NCBI GenBank assembly: GCA_964415045.1
Contig: CAYPZL010000169.1
Span: 1 to 12,601 of the forward strand
Length of the DNA stretch: 12,601 nt
Origin: CAYPZL01 sp964415045
GTDB lineage: Bacteria; Planctomycetota; Phycisphaerae; Sedimentisphaerales; Anaerobacaceae
Reading direction: 5' to 3'
The position numbers and the translations under genes were made by a program. This document shows, in pieces, positions 1 to 7,044 of the stretch (the stretch's first letter is position 1; each line of letters opens with the position of its first letter). Below the pieces are notes generated by a model, which saw only the letters and a list, made by a program, of their open reading frames with translations, was not told where the DNA came from and did not search any database.

Positions 1-152
1 AGTACTACAACGGCGAGTTCATTGTCACCGACCAGTGGGATGACAATGACCACGGAACCATTGGCGCCGTTGACCTCTACGGAGCCGGAGCCTCGTCGAT
101 CTACTACGACGATCTGAGCCTGGCGCCGTATGAAGAACCAGCAGGATTGTGA
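1..152 (+). CDS. C-terminal end of a secreted beta-sandwich protein (partial)
   Basis: The frame beginning at base 3 is open from the window edge to a TGA at 150-152, giving 49 residues starting YYNGEFIVTDQW. It holds the segment SSIYYDDLSLAPYE, of the type that closes LamG, carbohydrate-binding or similar jelly-roll domains (a final strand with paired Asp). The tail EEPAGL is short and acidic. No sorting signal or membrane segment is visible at this end. The similar final strand of the next gene (LLIDDIRI) and its EEP-containing tail suggest two related secreted proteins in tandem. The catalytic or binding part lies outside the window, so the function cannot be named. The other two plus-strand frames here contain stops, which supports this one. 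Confidence 0.65.
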   Translation, partial: YYNGEFIVTDQWDDNDHGTIGAVDLYGAGASSIYYDDLSLAPYEEPAGL

Positions 153-179
153 TCGCCGGTCACGACCTGGCATTTAACG

Positions 180-221
180 AGCTCTCGAACCGTCGCCGTC
201 ATCGGTGACGGTTCGAGAGCT
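180..221 (+). terminator. Long hairpin, probable transcription terminator
   Basis: Two 19-base arms (180-198 and 203-221) pair over their whole length with a single G-T wobble around the 4-base loop TCAT. It lies 28 bases after the stop of the upstream partial gene and 75 bases before the next start. It is not followed by a T tract, so it may act as a Rho-assisted terminator or a 3'-end stabiliser, not a classic intrinsic terminator. Confidence 0.55.
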
Positions 222-283
222 ATTGGCAATGTCGTCGGAACACTCCCGCATTCTCAGATACAAGCGTTTATCAGTGAAAAGGC

Positions 284-290
284 AAGGAGA
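284..290 (+). promoter_or_regulatory. Ribosome binding site of the LamG protein gene
   Basis: AAGGAGA ends five bases before the ATG at 296 and fixes that start, which also places the signal peptide correctly. Confidence 0.7.
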
Positions 291-295
291 CGACG

Positions 296-3200
296 ATGGG
301 TAGAAGACTATTGCATTTCATCTTCATTCTGGTTGTATTGTTTCCGGTGGCGCATGCTTCTGCCGATCTGATTGCCCACTGGAAGTTTGACAACAACGGT
401 AATGACGAGATCGGCAGCCTCACCTGGACTCTCAACAATGGAGCGACGTTCTCGACCGACCGCAAGGAAGGCAGCCATTCGCTACTGTGCGACGGTGTCG
501 ATGACCACGCCCACCACACCCCGCCCGACGGTTCGGCTACACGCGCGGCCTTCTCGACGCATACGGTCACGCTATGGTTCAAAGCCGATACGGTGAGCGG
601 GACCCAGGTGATATTCGACGAAGGCGGCAGCACGAACGGTCTGGCGATTCGGATCAATGACGGGTTCCTTGAGACCGCTGCGCAGAACAGCCAGGTCATT
701 TTCACCACATCCACGCCCTTTAGCAGCACCGACTGGACGCATGTGGCGGTAACGTTTGAAGACGGGCTGCTCAAGCTGTTCGTCGACGGTGTCGAACAGG
801 CTTCTGTCACGGCCAGCTTCACCACGGTCTCGGCCCATAGCAACGCCGCAGGCATCGGTGCCCGTCGCAGCCAGGACGCCTTCGACAACACCGCCACCGG
901 CGATTACTTCGGCGGCCTGATCGACGACGTGCAAATCTACAGCGAGGCCCTCCCGTTGGAGGAGATCCTGGACATTCTCGCGGGGCGGCCCAAGGCCCGC
1001 AATCCGGAACCGGCGGACGGGACGCTGGGCGTGACCACTCCGCTGTTTAGCTGGACGCCCGGAAGCTTCGCCGTGTTCCACGATATTTATCTGGACACAT
1101 CGCCCGAACTGGGACCGGAGGATCTGATCGCGCCGCGCTGGATGGCTCCGGTGTACTGGTACGCGGCCGGCCTGGAGCCCGGCACGACCTATTACTGGAA
1201 GGTCGATGAGATCGACCCGGACGGGACGGTCCATCCGGGTCGCGTCTGGACCTTCACCTACTCGCCGAACGAGGCGTGGATGCCTCAGCCGGCCGACGGC
1301 GTCCCGTACGTCGATCCCAACACGACGCTTACCTGGATCGCGGGGCTCACCGGTCTCTCGCACGATGTGTACCTCGGCACCGATGAGGCCGCCGTGACCG
1401 ACGGCGCCGACGATGTGTTCAAGGGCAACACGTACGAGACGAGTTTCGTCACCGGCGATCTGGAAGCCGAGACAACGTACTACTGGCGTATCGATGAGGT
1501 CGATACCGGTGGCAACAAGGTCACCGGCGAGGTCTGGAGCTTCACGACGTTGCCCGAGATTCCCATCACGGACCCCAACTTCGTCGTCTGGTGGAAAGCG
1601 GACGAGGGGATCGGATCGAGAGTGATCGACTGGTCGGGTCATGGCAACCACGGCACCTTCAACGGCGAGCCGCAATGGGTGGAAGGCTTCGACGGTGCGG
1701 CCCTGAATTTCGACGGTGGTACCCAGAGTGCGGTCTACTATTTCAACGACGTGACCTGGTCGGCCTACACGATGGCCGTTTGGGCAAAGGCGGATGTGCT
1801 GTGGCAATCCAATAACAGCTCCATCTGCGCCACGTACGCCACCACCGCCGGCGGTTTCCAGTTCTCCTTTGACGCCGCGAACAACTACCAGTACCACGCG
1901 GATGTCGACTATATCATGGGTCCGGCTTCGCTGGGTTGGGTCCATCTTGCCGTGACGTATAACGGTGTCAACGCCACGGCGTACTACAACGGCGATCCCG
2001 TCGGGACGTTCGTCCCGGCCGCGGACGATCTGGCCTGGAACAAGTTCGCCATCGGCGTCAACAGAGCCGAGGACAACTGGTTTGACGGTTCGGTCGATGA
2101 CTTTCGCGTGTACAACCGCGAGCTGAGCTTCGAGGAGATCCAGTTGGTCATGCGTATCGATCCGCTGCGGGCCTGGAAGCCTCAGCCCGTCGACGGCGCC
2201 GTTACGGACGTCAGGACGACTCTTCCCCTGACCTGGCTGGCCGGAGACAGCGCCTCGCAGCACGATGTGTACCTCGGGACGGACAAGGCGGCGGTCGCGG
2301 TCGCCGATGCCACCGATACCTCGGGCATCTACCGCGGTCGGCTCGGCGCGACCAGCTACACGCCGGCCGAGGGCATCGAATGGGGCCGGCAGTACTTCTG
2401 GCGCGTCGATGAGATCAACACCGACGGCAGCGTCACGACCGGAGGCGTTTGGGGCTTCACCGTGGCCGATTACCTGATCGTCGACGACTTCGAGAGCTAC
2501 ACCAACGACATTGGCCGGCGCGTCTTCGAGGTCTGGATCGATGGGATTGGCTTCACACAGCCCGATCCCGGCAATTTGGGCAACGGCACCGGCTCGGCGG
2601 TCGGACACGATGTCTGGAGCCTGGACAGCCCGTATCTGGACGGCGACATCATGGAAACCTCCGACGTCTTCAGCGGCGCGCAGGCGATGCCCTTGTACTA
2701 CAACAACACGGCGCTGCCGTACTACAGCGAGGCCGAACGCACGTGGACGCCGCCCCAGGATTGGACGTTCAACGATGTCAACACGCTCGTGGTGTACTTC
2801 AAGGGCGCCCCGGTCGGTTTTGCTGAGACCTCTCCCGGTAGCATCACCATCAGCGGCGCCGGCGCGGATATCTGGGGCACCACCGACGAGTTCACCTTCG
2901 CCCACAAGCCGCTGACCGGCGACTGCACGGCGATCGCGCGCATTGACAGTCTGATCGATACGAACGCGGCGGCGAAAGCCGGTTTGATGATTCGCGAGAG
3001 CCTCGATCCCGCTTCACGCTTTGCGATGGCTCATATGACCGGCAGCAACGGCTTCCGGTTCACCACCAGGCTGACCAACGGCGGCAGCGCCGCCAACGAC
3101 GGCGGCCAGGCCAGCGCCGAGCAGAACGCCGCGGTCGAGCCGCTCTGGATGAAGCTGGAGCGAACGGGCAACGAGTTCAACGCCTATTACTCCACCGACC

Positions 3201-3676
3201 CGGCTGTCGCCGGGTGGACGCCGTCGCCCTCGAATCCTCAGACGGTCGTCATGGGTGGCACGATCTACGTCGGCCTGGCGGTGACCAGCCACAGTTCGGG
3301 CAACCCGACGACGGCGGAGTTCTCCGGCGTCGAGATCACCGGCGCCTCCGGCGTATGGACGTTCTCGGAGATCGGTGTGGATCATTTCCTCAACTCGGCG
3401 GCGAACCTGTATGTGACGGTCGAGGACACGGCCGGCCGCTCCGGAAGCGTGCTTCATCCGGACGGCACCGACGCCGTGCTCAGCACTGAGTGGCGGCCCT
3501 GGGTGGTCGACCTGAGCGAGTTCGTTTCGGCCGGTGTGGACCTCCGGACGATCAGGACGATGGCCATCGGCGTGGGCGCCCCGGCGAATCCGCAGCCCGA
3601 CGGCAGCGGCATGCTCCTGATCGACGACATTCGGATCATGCAGGGAGCCCCGGAAGAGCCCAATGACGTGCCATAG
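296..3676 (+). CDS. Secreted LamG / FnIII-like / DUF1349-like modular protein
   Basis: A 1126-residue exported, probably cell-surface or extracellular binding protein. The start ATG has AAGGAGA six bases upstream. A signal peptide spans about residues 1-23 (hydrophobic FIFILVVLFPV, then AHASA). Visible modules: LamG jelly roll 1 (about 24-222, from LIAHWKFD to GLIDDVQIYSEAL); FnIII-like repeats at about 235-322 and 328-419 (each with TTYYW[KR][VI]DE and VW[TS]FT); LamG 2 (about 426-618, ending DDFRVYNREL); a third FnIII-like repeat (628-723); and a jelly-roll module from VDDFESYTND (729) to LLIDDIRIM (about 1115). A DUF1349-like sheet (about 846-1017, SGAGADIWGTTDEFTF...AKAGLMIRE) sits inside that last module. 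I see no glycosidase, peptidase or sulfatase motif and no PEP-CTERM or LPXTG anchor. Family knowledge suggests glycan or protein binding; the ligand is unknown. It appears monocistronic, between two hairpins. Confidence 0.9.
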   Translation: MGRRLLHFIFILVVLFPVAHASADLIAHWKFDNNGNDEIGSLTWTLNNGATFSTDRKEGSHSLLCDGVDDHAHHTPPDGSATRAAFSTHTVTLWFKADTVSGTQVIFDEGGSTNGLAIRINDGFLETAAQNSQVIFTTSTPFSSTDWTHVAVTFEDGLLKLFVDGVEQASVTASFTTVSAHSNAAGIGARRSQDAFDNTATGDYFGGLIDDVQIYSEALPLEEILDILAGRPKARNPEPADGTLGVTTPLFSWTPGSFAVFHDIYLDTSPELGPEDLIAPRWMAPVYWYAAGLEPGTTYYWKVDEIDPDGTVHPGRVWTFTYSPNEAWMPQPADGVPYVDPNTTLTWIAGLTGLSHDVYLGTDEAAVTDGADDVFKGNTYETSFVTGDLEAETTYYWRIDEVDTGGNKVTGEVWSFTTLPEIPITDPNFVVWWKADEGIGSRVIDWSGHGNHGTFNGEPQWVEGFDGAALNFDGGTQSAVYYFNDVTWSAYTMAVWAKADVLWQSNNSSICATYATTAGGFQFSFDAANNYQYHADVDYIMGPASLGWVHLAVTYNGVNATAYYNGDPVGTFVPAADDLAWNKFAIGVNRAEDNWFDGSVDDFRVYNRELSFEEIQLVMRIDPLRAWKPQPVDGAVTDVRTTLPLTWLAGDSASQHDVYLGTDKAAVAVADATDTSGIYRGRLGATSYTPAEGIEWGRQYFWRVDEINTDGSVTTGGVWGFTVADYLIVDDFESYTNDIGRRVFEVWIDGIGFTQPDPGNLGNGTGSAVGHDVWSLDSPYLDGDIMETSDVFSGAQAMPLYYNNTALPYYSEAERTWTPPQDWTFNDVNTLVVYFKGAPVGFAETSPGSITISGAGADIWGTTDEFTFAHKPLTGDCTAIARIDSLIDTNAAAKAGLMIRESLDPASRFAMAHMTGSNGFRFTTRLTNGGSAANDGGQASAEQNAAVEPLWMKLERTGNEFNAYYSTDPAVAGWTPSPSNPQTVVMGGTIYVGLAVTSHSSGNPTTAEFSGVEITGASGVWTFSEIGVDHFLNSAANLYVTVEDTAGRSGSVLHPDGTDAVLSTEWRPWVVDLSEFVSAGVDLRTIRTMAIGVGAPANPQPDGSGMLLIDDIRIMQGAPEEPNDVP
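1360..2277 (+). repeat. 18-base direct repeat marking duplicated FnIII-like modules
   Basis: GCACGATGTGTACCTCGG occurs at 1360-1377 and again at 2260-2277, encoding HDVYLGTD in FnIII-like repeats 2 and 3. The surrounding protein sequence is also alike (QPADG/QPVDG, TTYYWRIDE/RQYFWRVDE). It points to module duplication within the gene, not to a mobile element. Confidence 0.6.
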
Positions 3677-3720
3677 TCAGGCCTGGTTTTGCCCGGCTTG
3701 GCGCGTCTTCTGCGTACAAG

Positions 3721-3771
3721 GGCCGGTGGCACCGGCGAGCCCCGCTGGAGCCACCGGCCTTCTTTCTTTTT
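3721..3771 (+). terminator. Strong intrinsic terminator of the LamG protein gene
   Basis: A perfect 10-bp GC-rich outer stem (3721-3730 with 3750-3759) is extended, after an A-A mismatch, by a 6-bp inner stem (3732-3737 with 3743-3748, one wobble) around a 5-base loop. The pyrimidine tract TTCTTTCTTTTT follows directly (3760-3771). It lies 44 bases after the stop. On the other strand it follows the end of the convergent regulator gene, but without a T tract there, so it should work mainly for plus-strand transcripts. Confidence 0.85.
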
Positions 3772-3802
3772 CGTCGTACGGCCCGCTTCCTGTCAGCCGC
3801 CG

Positions 3803-4873
3803 TCAGAATTCTGTCTTTGCGGAGAAGTCGCCCGCCTCCCAGGGTTTCGCTGACGGTGTCTCTTCGGCCGGCGACGAGAGATGCGGTTGTGAGGTGTCGA
3901 GGGATGGAGGGGCTTCGCCCGAGAAGGACGCCTGCAGGTAGGTGGTCAGGTTGATCCGGCGGTTGCGCAGACCGAGCTTGCGCCGAATGTTCTCCCGGTG
4001 CCGGCGCACCGTCGCGGCCGAGATGCAGCGAAGCTGAGCGATTTCCTTGGTCGAAAGCCCATTGCGGATCATGGTGCTGATCGCGATCTCCACCGGCGTC
4101 AGTTGCATGTGCTCTTTCGACATCTGCGTGAGGAAGGGGGACGCGATCTCCTGGAGGCTCTGGCGCAGGAGCGTCACGTAGGAGCGCTGCCGGCCCGTGA
4201 CTTCGAGCTCCAGCTCGAAGACGATCGGCATGATGATCTTCTGGATGTTTGCGAGGATGGATGCCTTGATCTGGCGTTTTTCCTCTTCGAGCCGCGACAG
4301 CACGGCGCGCAGGGCGATGTTCGCTTCCTGAAGCGCCTGATGTTCCTGCTGGATGGCCCGGTGGGCGAGGCGCAGATCGGCCTCCGCTTTCATGTGCATC
4401 AGGACGCTGCCGACGCGCTCGGCCACGGCCCGGAGCAGAGCGTACTCCTCTTTGAGAAAGGGGCCCGTCGCGGCCGTGGGGATGACCTTGCGATAGAAGA
4501 CCTCCACCACGCCCACAGGCTGCCCGTCGGTCATGATCTCCGAGGCCATACGCCACCGGGTTTCGGAGAACCGTCCCGTGACGTAGTCCCTGTTGTTATG
4601 GCGAATCCGCGCGCAGGCGTGCTCGGGAAACTGCCAGCTCTTCGGGAGGCAGTCGGCGACGCTCTGCAGAAAGCGGTCCGGGGCGTGAAAGTGCATCTCC
4701 TGAAGCGTGGCGATGGTGTAGAGGCAATCCAACTCCTTGATCCGTTCGCGCAGAGCCGTTTCGAGTTCCGATTGCGACTGACTTTTAGGGCCGGCCGGTT
4801 CCAGCGCAGCAAGGCGGCCGCGCAGTGCCTCCACTTCCTGGAGCAACTCGGCCCGGGTCGGCATTTTGGCCAT
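3803..4873 (-). CDS. LuxR-family (GerE-type HTH) regulator with GAF-like sensor domain
   Basis: A 356-residue cytoplasmic regulator. The N-terminus (about 5-48) is predicted coiled coil and leads into RIKELDCLYTIA, a sequence often found ahead of GAF-like sensor domains. That domain covers about 48-158 (WQFPEHACARI, ETRW, GVVEVFYRKV, GPFLKEEYALL). A second helical linker (163-205) precedes a LuxR/GerE DNA-binding HTH at about 257-313 (LTPVEIAISTMIRNGLSTKEIAQ, then SAATVRRHRENIRRKLGL). A 40-residue Ser/Pro-rich tail follows. There is no receiver domain and no adjacent histidine kinase, so signal sensing is probably direct and the ligand is unknown. I chose ATG at 4873 (MAKMPTRAEL), which has GGGGAC upstream. 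An upstream ATG at 4897 adds MCICWGLP and lacks an RBS. It is divergent from the 5243 gene and may control it or itself; this is inference. Confidence 0.85.
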   Translation of the reverse strand: MAKMPTRAELLQEVEALRGRLAALEPAGPKSQSQSELETALRERIKELDCLYTIATLQEMHFHAPDRFLQSVADCLPKSWQFPEHACARIRHNNRDYVTGRFSETRWRMASEIMTDGQPVGVVEVFYRKVIPTAATGPFLKEEYALLRAVAERVGSVLMHMKAEADLRLAHRAIQQEHQALQEANIALRAVLSRLEEEKRQIKASILANIQKIIMPIVFELELEVTGRQRSYVTLLRQSLQEIASPFLTQMSKEHMQLTPVEIAISTMIRNGLSTKEIAQLRCISAATVRRHRENIRRKLGLRNRRINLTTYLQASFSGEAPPSLDTSQPHLSSPAEETPSAKPWEAGDFSAKTEF

Positions 4874-4926
4874 CGGTAGTCCCCAACAAATACACACGGA
4901 TTTCCATCACTGCCGCAATTATCTGT

Positions 4927-4955
4927 ATGGTATTAGTGAATTCGTTAATCTGCAA
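4927..4955 (-). promoter_or_regulatory. Candidate sigma-70-type promoter of the LuxR-type regulator
   Basis: Read on the minus strand: TTGCAG, a 17-base spacer, then TACCAT, 54 bases before the chosen ATG. The spacing is ideal, but each hexamer is only a partial match, and AT-rich DNA yields such matches by chance. Confidence 0.35.
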
Positions 4956-4960
4956 GTGTC

Positions 4961-4989
4961 TTCCGGGTTTTTTCGCAAATCGTTATAAG
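4961..4989 (+). promoter_or_regulatory. Weak candidate promoter ahead of the leader ORF
   Basis: TATAAG at 4984-4989 matches the -10 consensus at five of six positions. The -35 at 4961-4966 (TTCCGG, 17-base spacer) is poor. If used, it would start transcripts about 40 bases before the 12-codon ORF at 5037. Confidence 0.2.
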
Positions 4990-5036
4990 TGTTTGTGCGG
5001 TAGTTGTTTACATGGAATTGCTTTTAGGAGGAGCTC

Positions 5037-5075
5037 GTGTCTATTCGCATAAATGTGCGCGAAATATGGGTATAG
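5037..5075 (+). CDS. Possible 12-residue leader peptide (MSIRINVREIWV)
   Basis: A perfect AGGAGG (5026-5031) stands five bases before a GTG that opens a 12-codon frame ending at TAG 5073-5075. Such a strong ribosome site with ideal spacing is unusual in non-coding DNA. The frame runs into the left arm of the imperfect stem-loop at 5055-5131, an arrangement seen in translation-coupled attenuators. The peptide contains one Trp, two Arg and three Ile, with no run of any amino acid that would name the effector. It could instead be the worn-down start of a lost gene, or chance. An overlapping 24-codon frame starts at ATG 5012 but lacks a good RBS. Confidence 0.3.
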   Translation: MSIRINVREIWV

Positions 5076-5131
5076 AGTGTGCTTAACGATACGCACTACG
5101 AATGGGCTATACGTACGCGATATGCTCGCAC
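5055..5131 (+). repeat. Imperfect nested inverted repeat / stem-loop
   Basis: Four nested paired segments: GTGCG 5055-5059 with CGCAC 5127-5131; ATAT 5064-5067 with ATAT 5120-5123; GTATAG 5070-5075 with CTATAC 5107-5112; AGTGTG 5076-5081 with CGCACT 5092-5097 (one wobble). Together they make a broken stem of about 21 bp. It could be a leader RNA structure or overlapping operator half-sites for the divergent regulator. Confidence 0.3.
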
Positions 5132-5150
5132 CAGGATGTTGCTCACGCTC

Positions 5151-5159
5151 TGCTAAAAT
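5151..5159 (+). promoter_or_regulatory. Candidate extended -10 promoter for the 5243 gene and gdhA
   Basis: TGCTAAAAT fits an extended -10 element (TG-N followed by TAAAAT, five of six to consensus). No convincing -35 hexamer sits at the right distance, as is common for extended -10 promoters. Transcription would begin near 5166, leaving a leader of about 77 bases before the GTG at 5243. Confidence 0.35.
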
Positions 5160-5209
5160 CGCCGATGGTTGGAGTGTCGTTGGCCCCTGGCTGTAGTCGG
5201 TATCGGCGG

Positions 5210-5230
5210 CGTTGCCGTCTGCCGGCAATG
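5210..5230 (+). promoter_or_regulatory. Hairpin directly next to the ribosome site of the 5243 gene
   Basis: CGTTGCCG (5210-5217) and CGGCAATG (5223-5230) pair with one wobble around a 5-base loop. The right arm ends one base before AGGAGA (5232-5237), so the fold could affect ribosome access. It may equally be without function. Confidence 0.3.
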
Positions 5231-5242
5231 TAGGAGATCCCT

Positions 5243-5557
5243 GTGATTGGTCAAGAGAAAGAAAAGGTGCCGTCGGCGGGAATACCGCTGGAAGAACCCA
5301 ACATTCTGCCGTTTACTCCGCTGAAAGAGATCGAGCATCTGCTGAAGGTCTCCGGCTCGGTCTGCGAAGATGCCAACAAGGTGTGGGCGGAAATCTGGGG
5401 CGAGCTCAAATGCATGGCGACGGGAGGCGGCATGGTCGTCCCGGAGGCGGCAGAAGGCTTCGTCCCCAGTTGTGGGTGGCCGGAGTTTCTGGAGAAGGTG
5501 TGGTTGTTGAAACACTATCTGGACTCCATCCAGCGAATTTGTGCGAGAAAGCACTGA
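5243..5557 (+). CDS. Small protein of unknown function upstream of gdhA
   Basis: A 104-residue protein I do not recognise. The start is GTG, supported by AGGAGA ending five bases upstream, and the frame ends at TGA 5555-5557. There is no signal peptide or membrane segment, so it is probably cytoplasmic. The sequence has a charged start, a Pro-rich stretch (about 10-26), a likely amphipathic helix (27-57, EIEHLLKVSGSVCEDANKVW), a glycine turn (60-64, TGGGM) and a second helix (about 80-101, PEFLEKVWLLKHYLDSIQRI). Four cysteines (41, 57, 77, 100) are spread through it without a CXXC pair. It lies 96 bases before gdhA on the same strand and may share its transcript. A link to nitrogen metabolism is possible but rests only on position. 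Ribosome site and codon use support a real gene. Confidence 0.65.
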   Translation: MIGQEKEKVPSAGIPLEEPNILPFTPLKEIEHLLKVSGSVCEDANKVWAEIWGELKCMATGGGMVVPEAAEGFVPSCGWPEFLEKVWLLKHYLDSIQRICARKH

Positions 5558-5593
5558 GCAGTGACTACGAAGAATCGCGCTTGAGTCCACCGG

Positions 5594-5620
5594 GGCTCCG
5601 GATGCGGAAACGCAGGGGCC
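5594..5620 (+). promoter_or_regulatory. GNRA-capped hairpin in the gdhA leader
   Basis: GGCTCC (5594-5599) pairs with GGGGCC (5615-5620, one wobble). After a bulge GGA, TGCG (5603-5606) pairs with CGCA (5611-5614) around the tetraloop GAAA. This gives ten base pairs with a very stable cap, 33 bases before the gdhA start. No T tract follows, so it is more likely an mRNA stability, processing or translation element than a terminator. Confidence 0.4.
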
Positions 5621-5653
5621 GTTGAATTCAGAGAGAAAGGTACGAGGAAAAGA

Positions 5654-7039
5654 ATGTCTATTTCATTGTCCAGCGATGTACAGGATCAGTCGGCAATCGA
5701 ACCTCTGGTTGACGCGTTCATGGCGCGCGTTGTCGAGCAATCTCCGGGCGAAACGGAATTTCACCAGGCGGTCCACGAGGTTGCTCGCACAGTCATGCCG
5801 GTGGTGCAGGCGAACCGGGCCTATCGGGACGCCCGGGTGCTGGATCGGCTGGTCGTGCCCGAGAGCGTCATCATGTTCCGGGTGGTATGGGCCGACGACA
5901 ACGGCAAGGTGCACGTGAACCGCGGCTACCGGGTGCGGATGAGCAGTCTCATCGGCCCTTACAAGGGCGGGTTGCGGTTTCATCCGTCCGTGAATCTGGG
6001 CGTGCTGAAGTTTCTGGCGTTCGAGCAGGTTTTCAAGAACAGTCTGACGACGCTGCCTCTGGGCGGCGCCAAGGGCGGCTCCGATTTCGACCCGAAGGGC
6101 CGCAGTGACGCCGAGGTCATGCGTTTCTGTCAGGCGTTCATGTGCGATCTGTTCCACCACATCGGGCCGGACACCGATGTCCCTGCAGGCGACATCGGCG
6201 TCGGAGCGCGAGAGATCGGCTATCTGTTCGGTCAATATCGTCGTCTGAGCGGCCGTTTTCACGGGGCGATGACGGGCAAAAGCCCGAATTCCGGCGGCTC
6301 GGCGCTTCGGCCCGAGGCCACCGGGTACGGCTCGGTGTATTTCGCCAACGAAATGCTGGCCACCCGGGGCGAGAGCGTCGAGGGCAAGACGGCCACGGTC
6401 TCCGGGGCCGGCAACGTGGCGCAATTTACGGTCCAGAAACTCAACGCGCTCGGCGCGAAGGTCGTGACGCTCTCGGATTCGGGCGGCACCGTCGTCGATC
6501 CGAACGGGATTGACGACGAGAAGCTCGCCTGGGTGCAGGAGCTGAAGAATGTTCGACGCGGCCGCATCAGCGAATACGCCGACCACTTCGAAGGGGTCCA
6601 GTACCTGCCCGGCAAGCGGCCCTGGAGCATTCCCTGCGACCTGGCTTTCCCCAGCGCCACACAGAACGAGATCAGCGAAGACGACGCCAGAGAGCTGGTG
6701 CAGAACGGTTGCTACTGCGTCTGCGAGGGTGCGAACATGCCGAGCTGCCCGGAGGCGGTCGAGGTCTTCCAGAAGGCCGAGATTCTCTATGGCCCCGGCA
6801 AAGCGGCCAACGCCGGCGGGGTGGCCGTCTCGGGTCTGGAGATGAACCAGAACGCCGGCTGCATGCGGCGCTCGCGCGAGGCGGTGGACGAGCAGTTGCA
6901 CGGCATCATGCGTTCGATCCACGCCAACTGCGTCAAGTACGGCCGGGAAAACGGCTCCTACGTGGACTACGTGCGCGGGGCCAACATTGCCGGATTCATC
7001 AAGGTCGCCGACGCCATGCTTCAGCAGGGATACGTGTAG
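5654..7039 (+). CDS. gdhA: NADP-specific glutamate dehydrogenase
   Basis: Catalyses reversible reductive amination of 2-oxoglutarate with ammonia and NADPH to L-glutamate (EC 1.4.1.4), a cytoplasmic ammonia-assimilation step. The 461-residue length matches the hexameric class I family (about 450). Visible: substrate-binding GPYKGGLRFHP with K104; K128 in FKNSL; the family signature LPLGGAKGGSDFDPKG with catalytic K140; PAGDIGVG with catalytic D180; the Rossmann turn GAGNVA at 251-256; LSDSGGTV (273-280), the NADP-type pattern; CEGANMP (357-363); and GGVAVSGLEMNQNA (388-401). The start ATG follows GAGGA with five bases between. The gene is complete and looks functional. It follows the small 5243 gene by 96 bases and faces the nucleoside-hydrolase-like gene tail to tail. 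In many bacteria gdhA responds to nitrogen status, but I see no clear sigma-54 or NtrC site here. Confidence 0.97.
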   Translation: MSISLSSDVQDQSAIEPLVDAFMARVVEQSPGETEFHQAVHEVARTVMPVVQANRAYRDARVLDRLVVPESVIMFRVVWADDNGKVHVNRGYRVRMSSLIGPYKGGLRFHPSVNLGVLKFLAFEQVFKNSLTTLPLGGAKGGSDFDPKGRSDAEVMRFCQAFMCDLFHHIGPDTDVPAGDIGVGAREIGYLFGQYRRLSGRFHGAMTGKSPNSGGSALRPEATGYGSVYFANEMLATRGESVEGKTATVSGAGNVAQFTVQKLNALGAKVVTLSDSGGTVVDPNGIDDEKLAWVQELKNVRRGRISEYADHFEGVQYLPGKRPWSIPCDLAFPSATQNEISEDDARELVQNGCYCVCEGANMPSCPEAVEVFQKAEILYGPGKAANAGGVAVSGLEMNQNAGCMRRSREAVDEQLHGIMRSIHANCVKYGRENGSYVDYVRGANIAGFIKVADAMLQQGYV

Positions 7040-7044
7040 CGGGG

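Larger units (their letters stand above)
4874..5242. other. AT-rich divergent intergenic region
   Basis: This 369-base spacer between the regulator and the 5243 gene is clearly more AT-rich than its flanks, especially 4915-5125. It holds a minus-strand promoter candidate, two plus-strand promoter candidates, an AGGAGG with a 12-codon ORF, an imperfect stem-loop and a hairpin touching the RBS of the next gene. No recognisable protein gene was found on either strand. The longer minus-strand frame at 4983-5228 lacks domain features. Confidence 0.6.

Noticed and set aside
572..2905. A 777-codon open frame on the minus strand
   Set aside because: Antisense shadow of the LamG gene in GC-rich DNA. 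It is Arg/Val/Asp-rich, with no signal peptide or domain, and the plus strand has clear domains throughout.
3998..4879. A 293-codon plus-strand frame opposite the LuxR-type regulator
   Set aside because: Shadow frame rich in Arg, His, Leu and Gly; the minus strand carries a clear HTH and sensor domain.
4983..5228. An 81-codon minus-strand frame in the divergent spacer
   Set aside because: No convincing RBS, no domain, and its composition follows the AT-rich spacer; it also covers the plus-strand promoter candidates.
5100..5242. A sigma-54 promoter for the gdhA region
   Set aside because: TGGC-like words occur near 5180, but no GG/GC pair with correct spacing (TGGCAC-N5-TTGC) was found.
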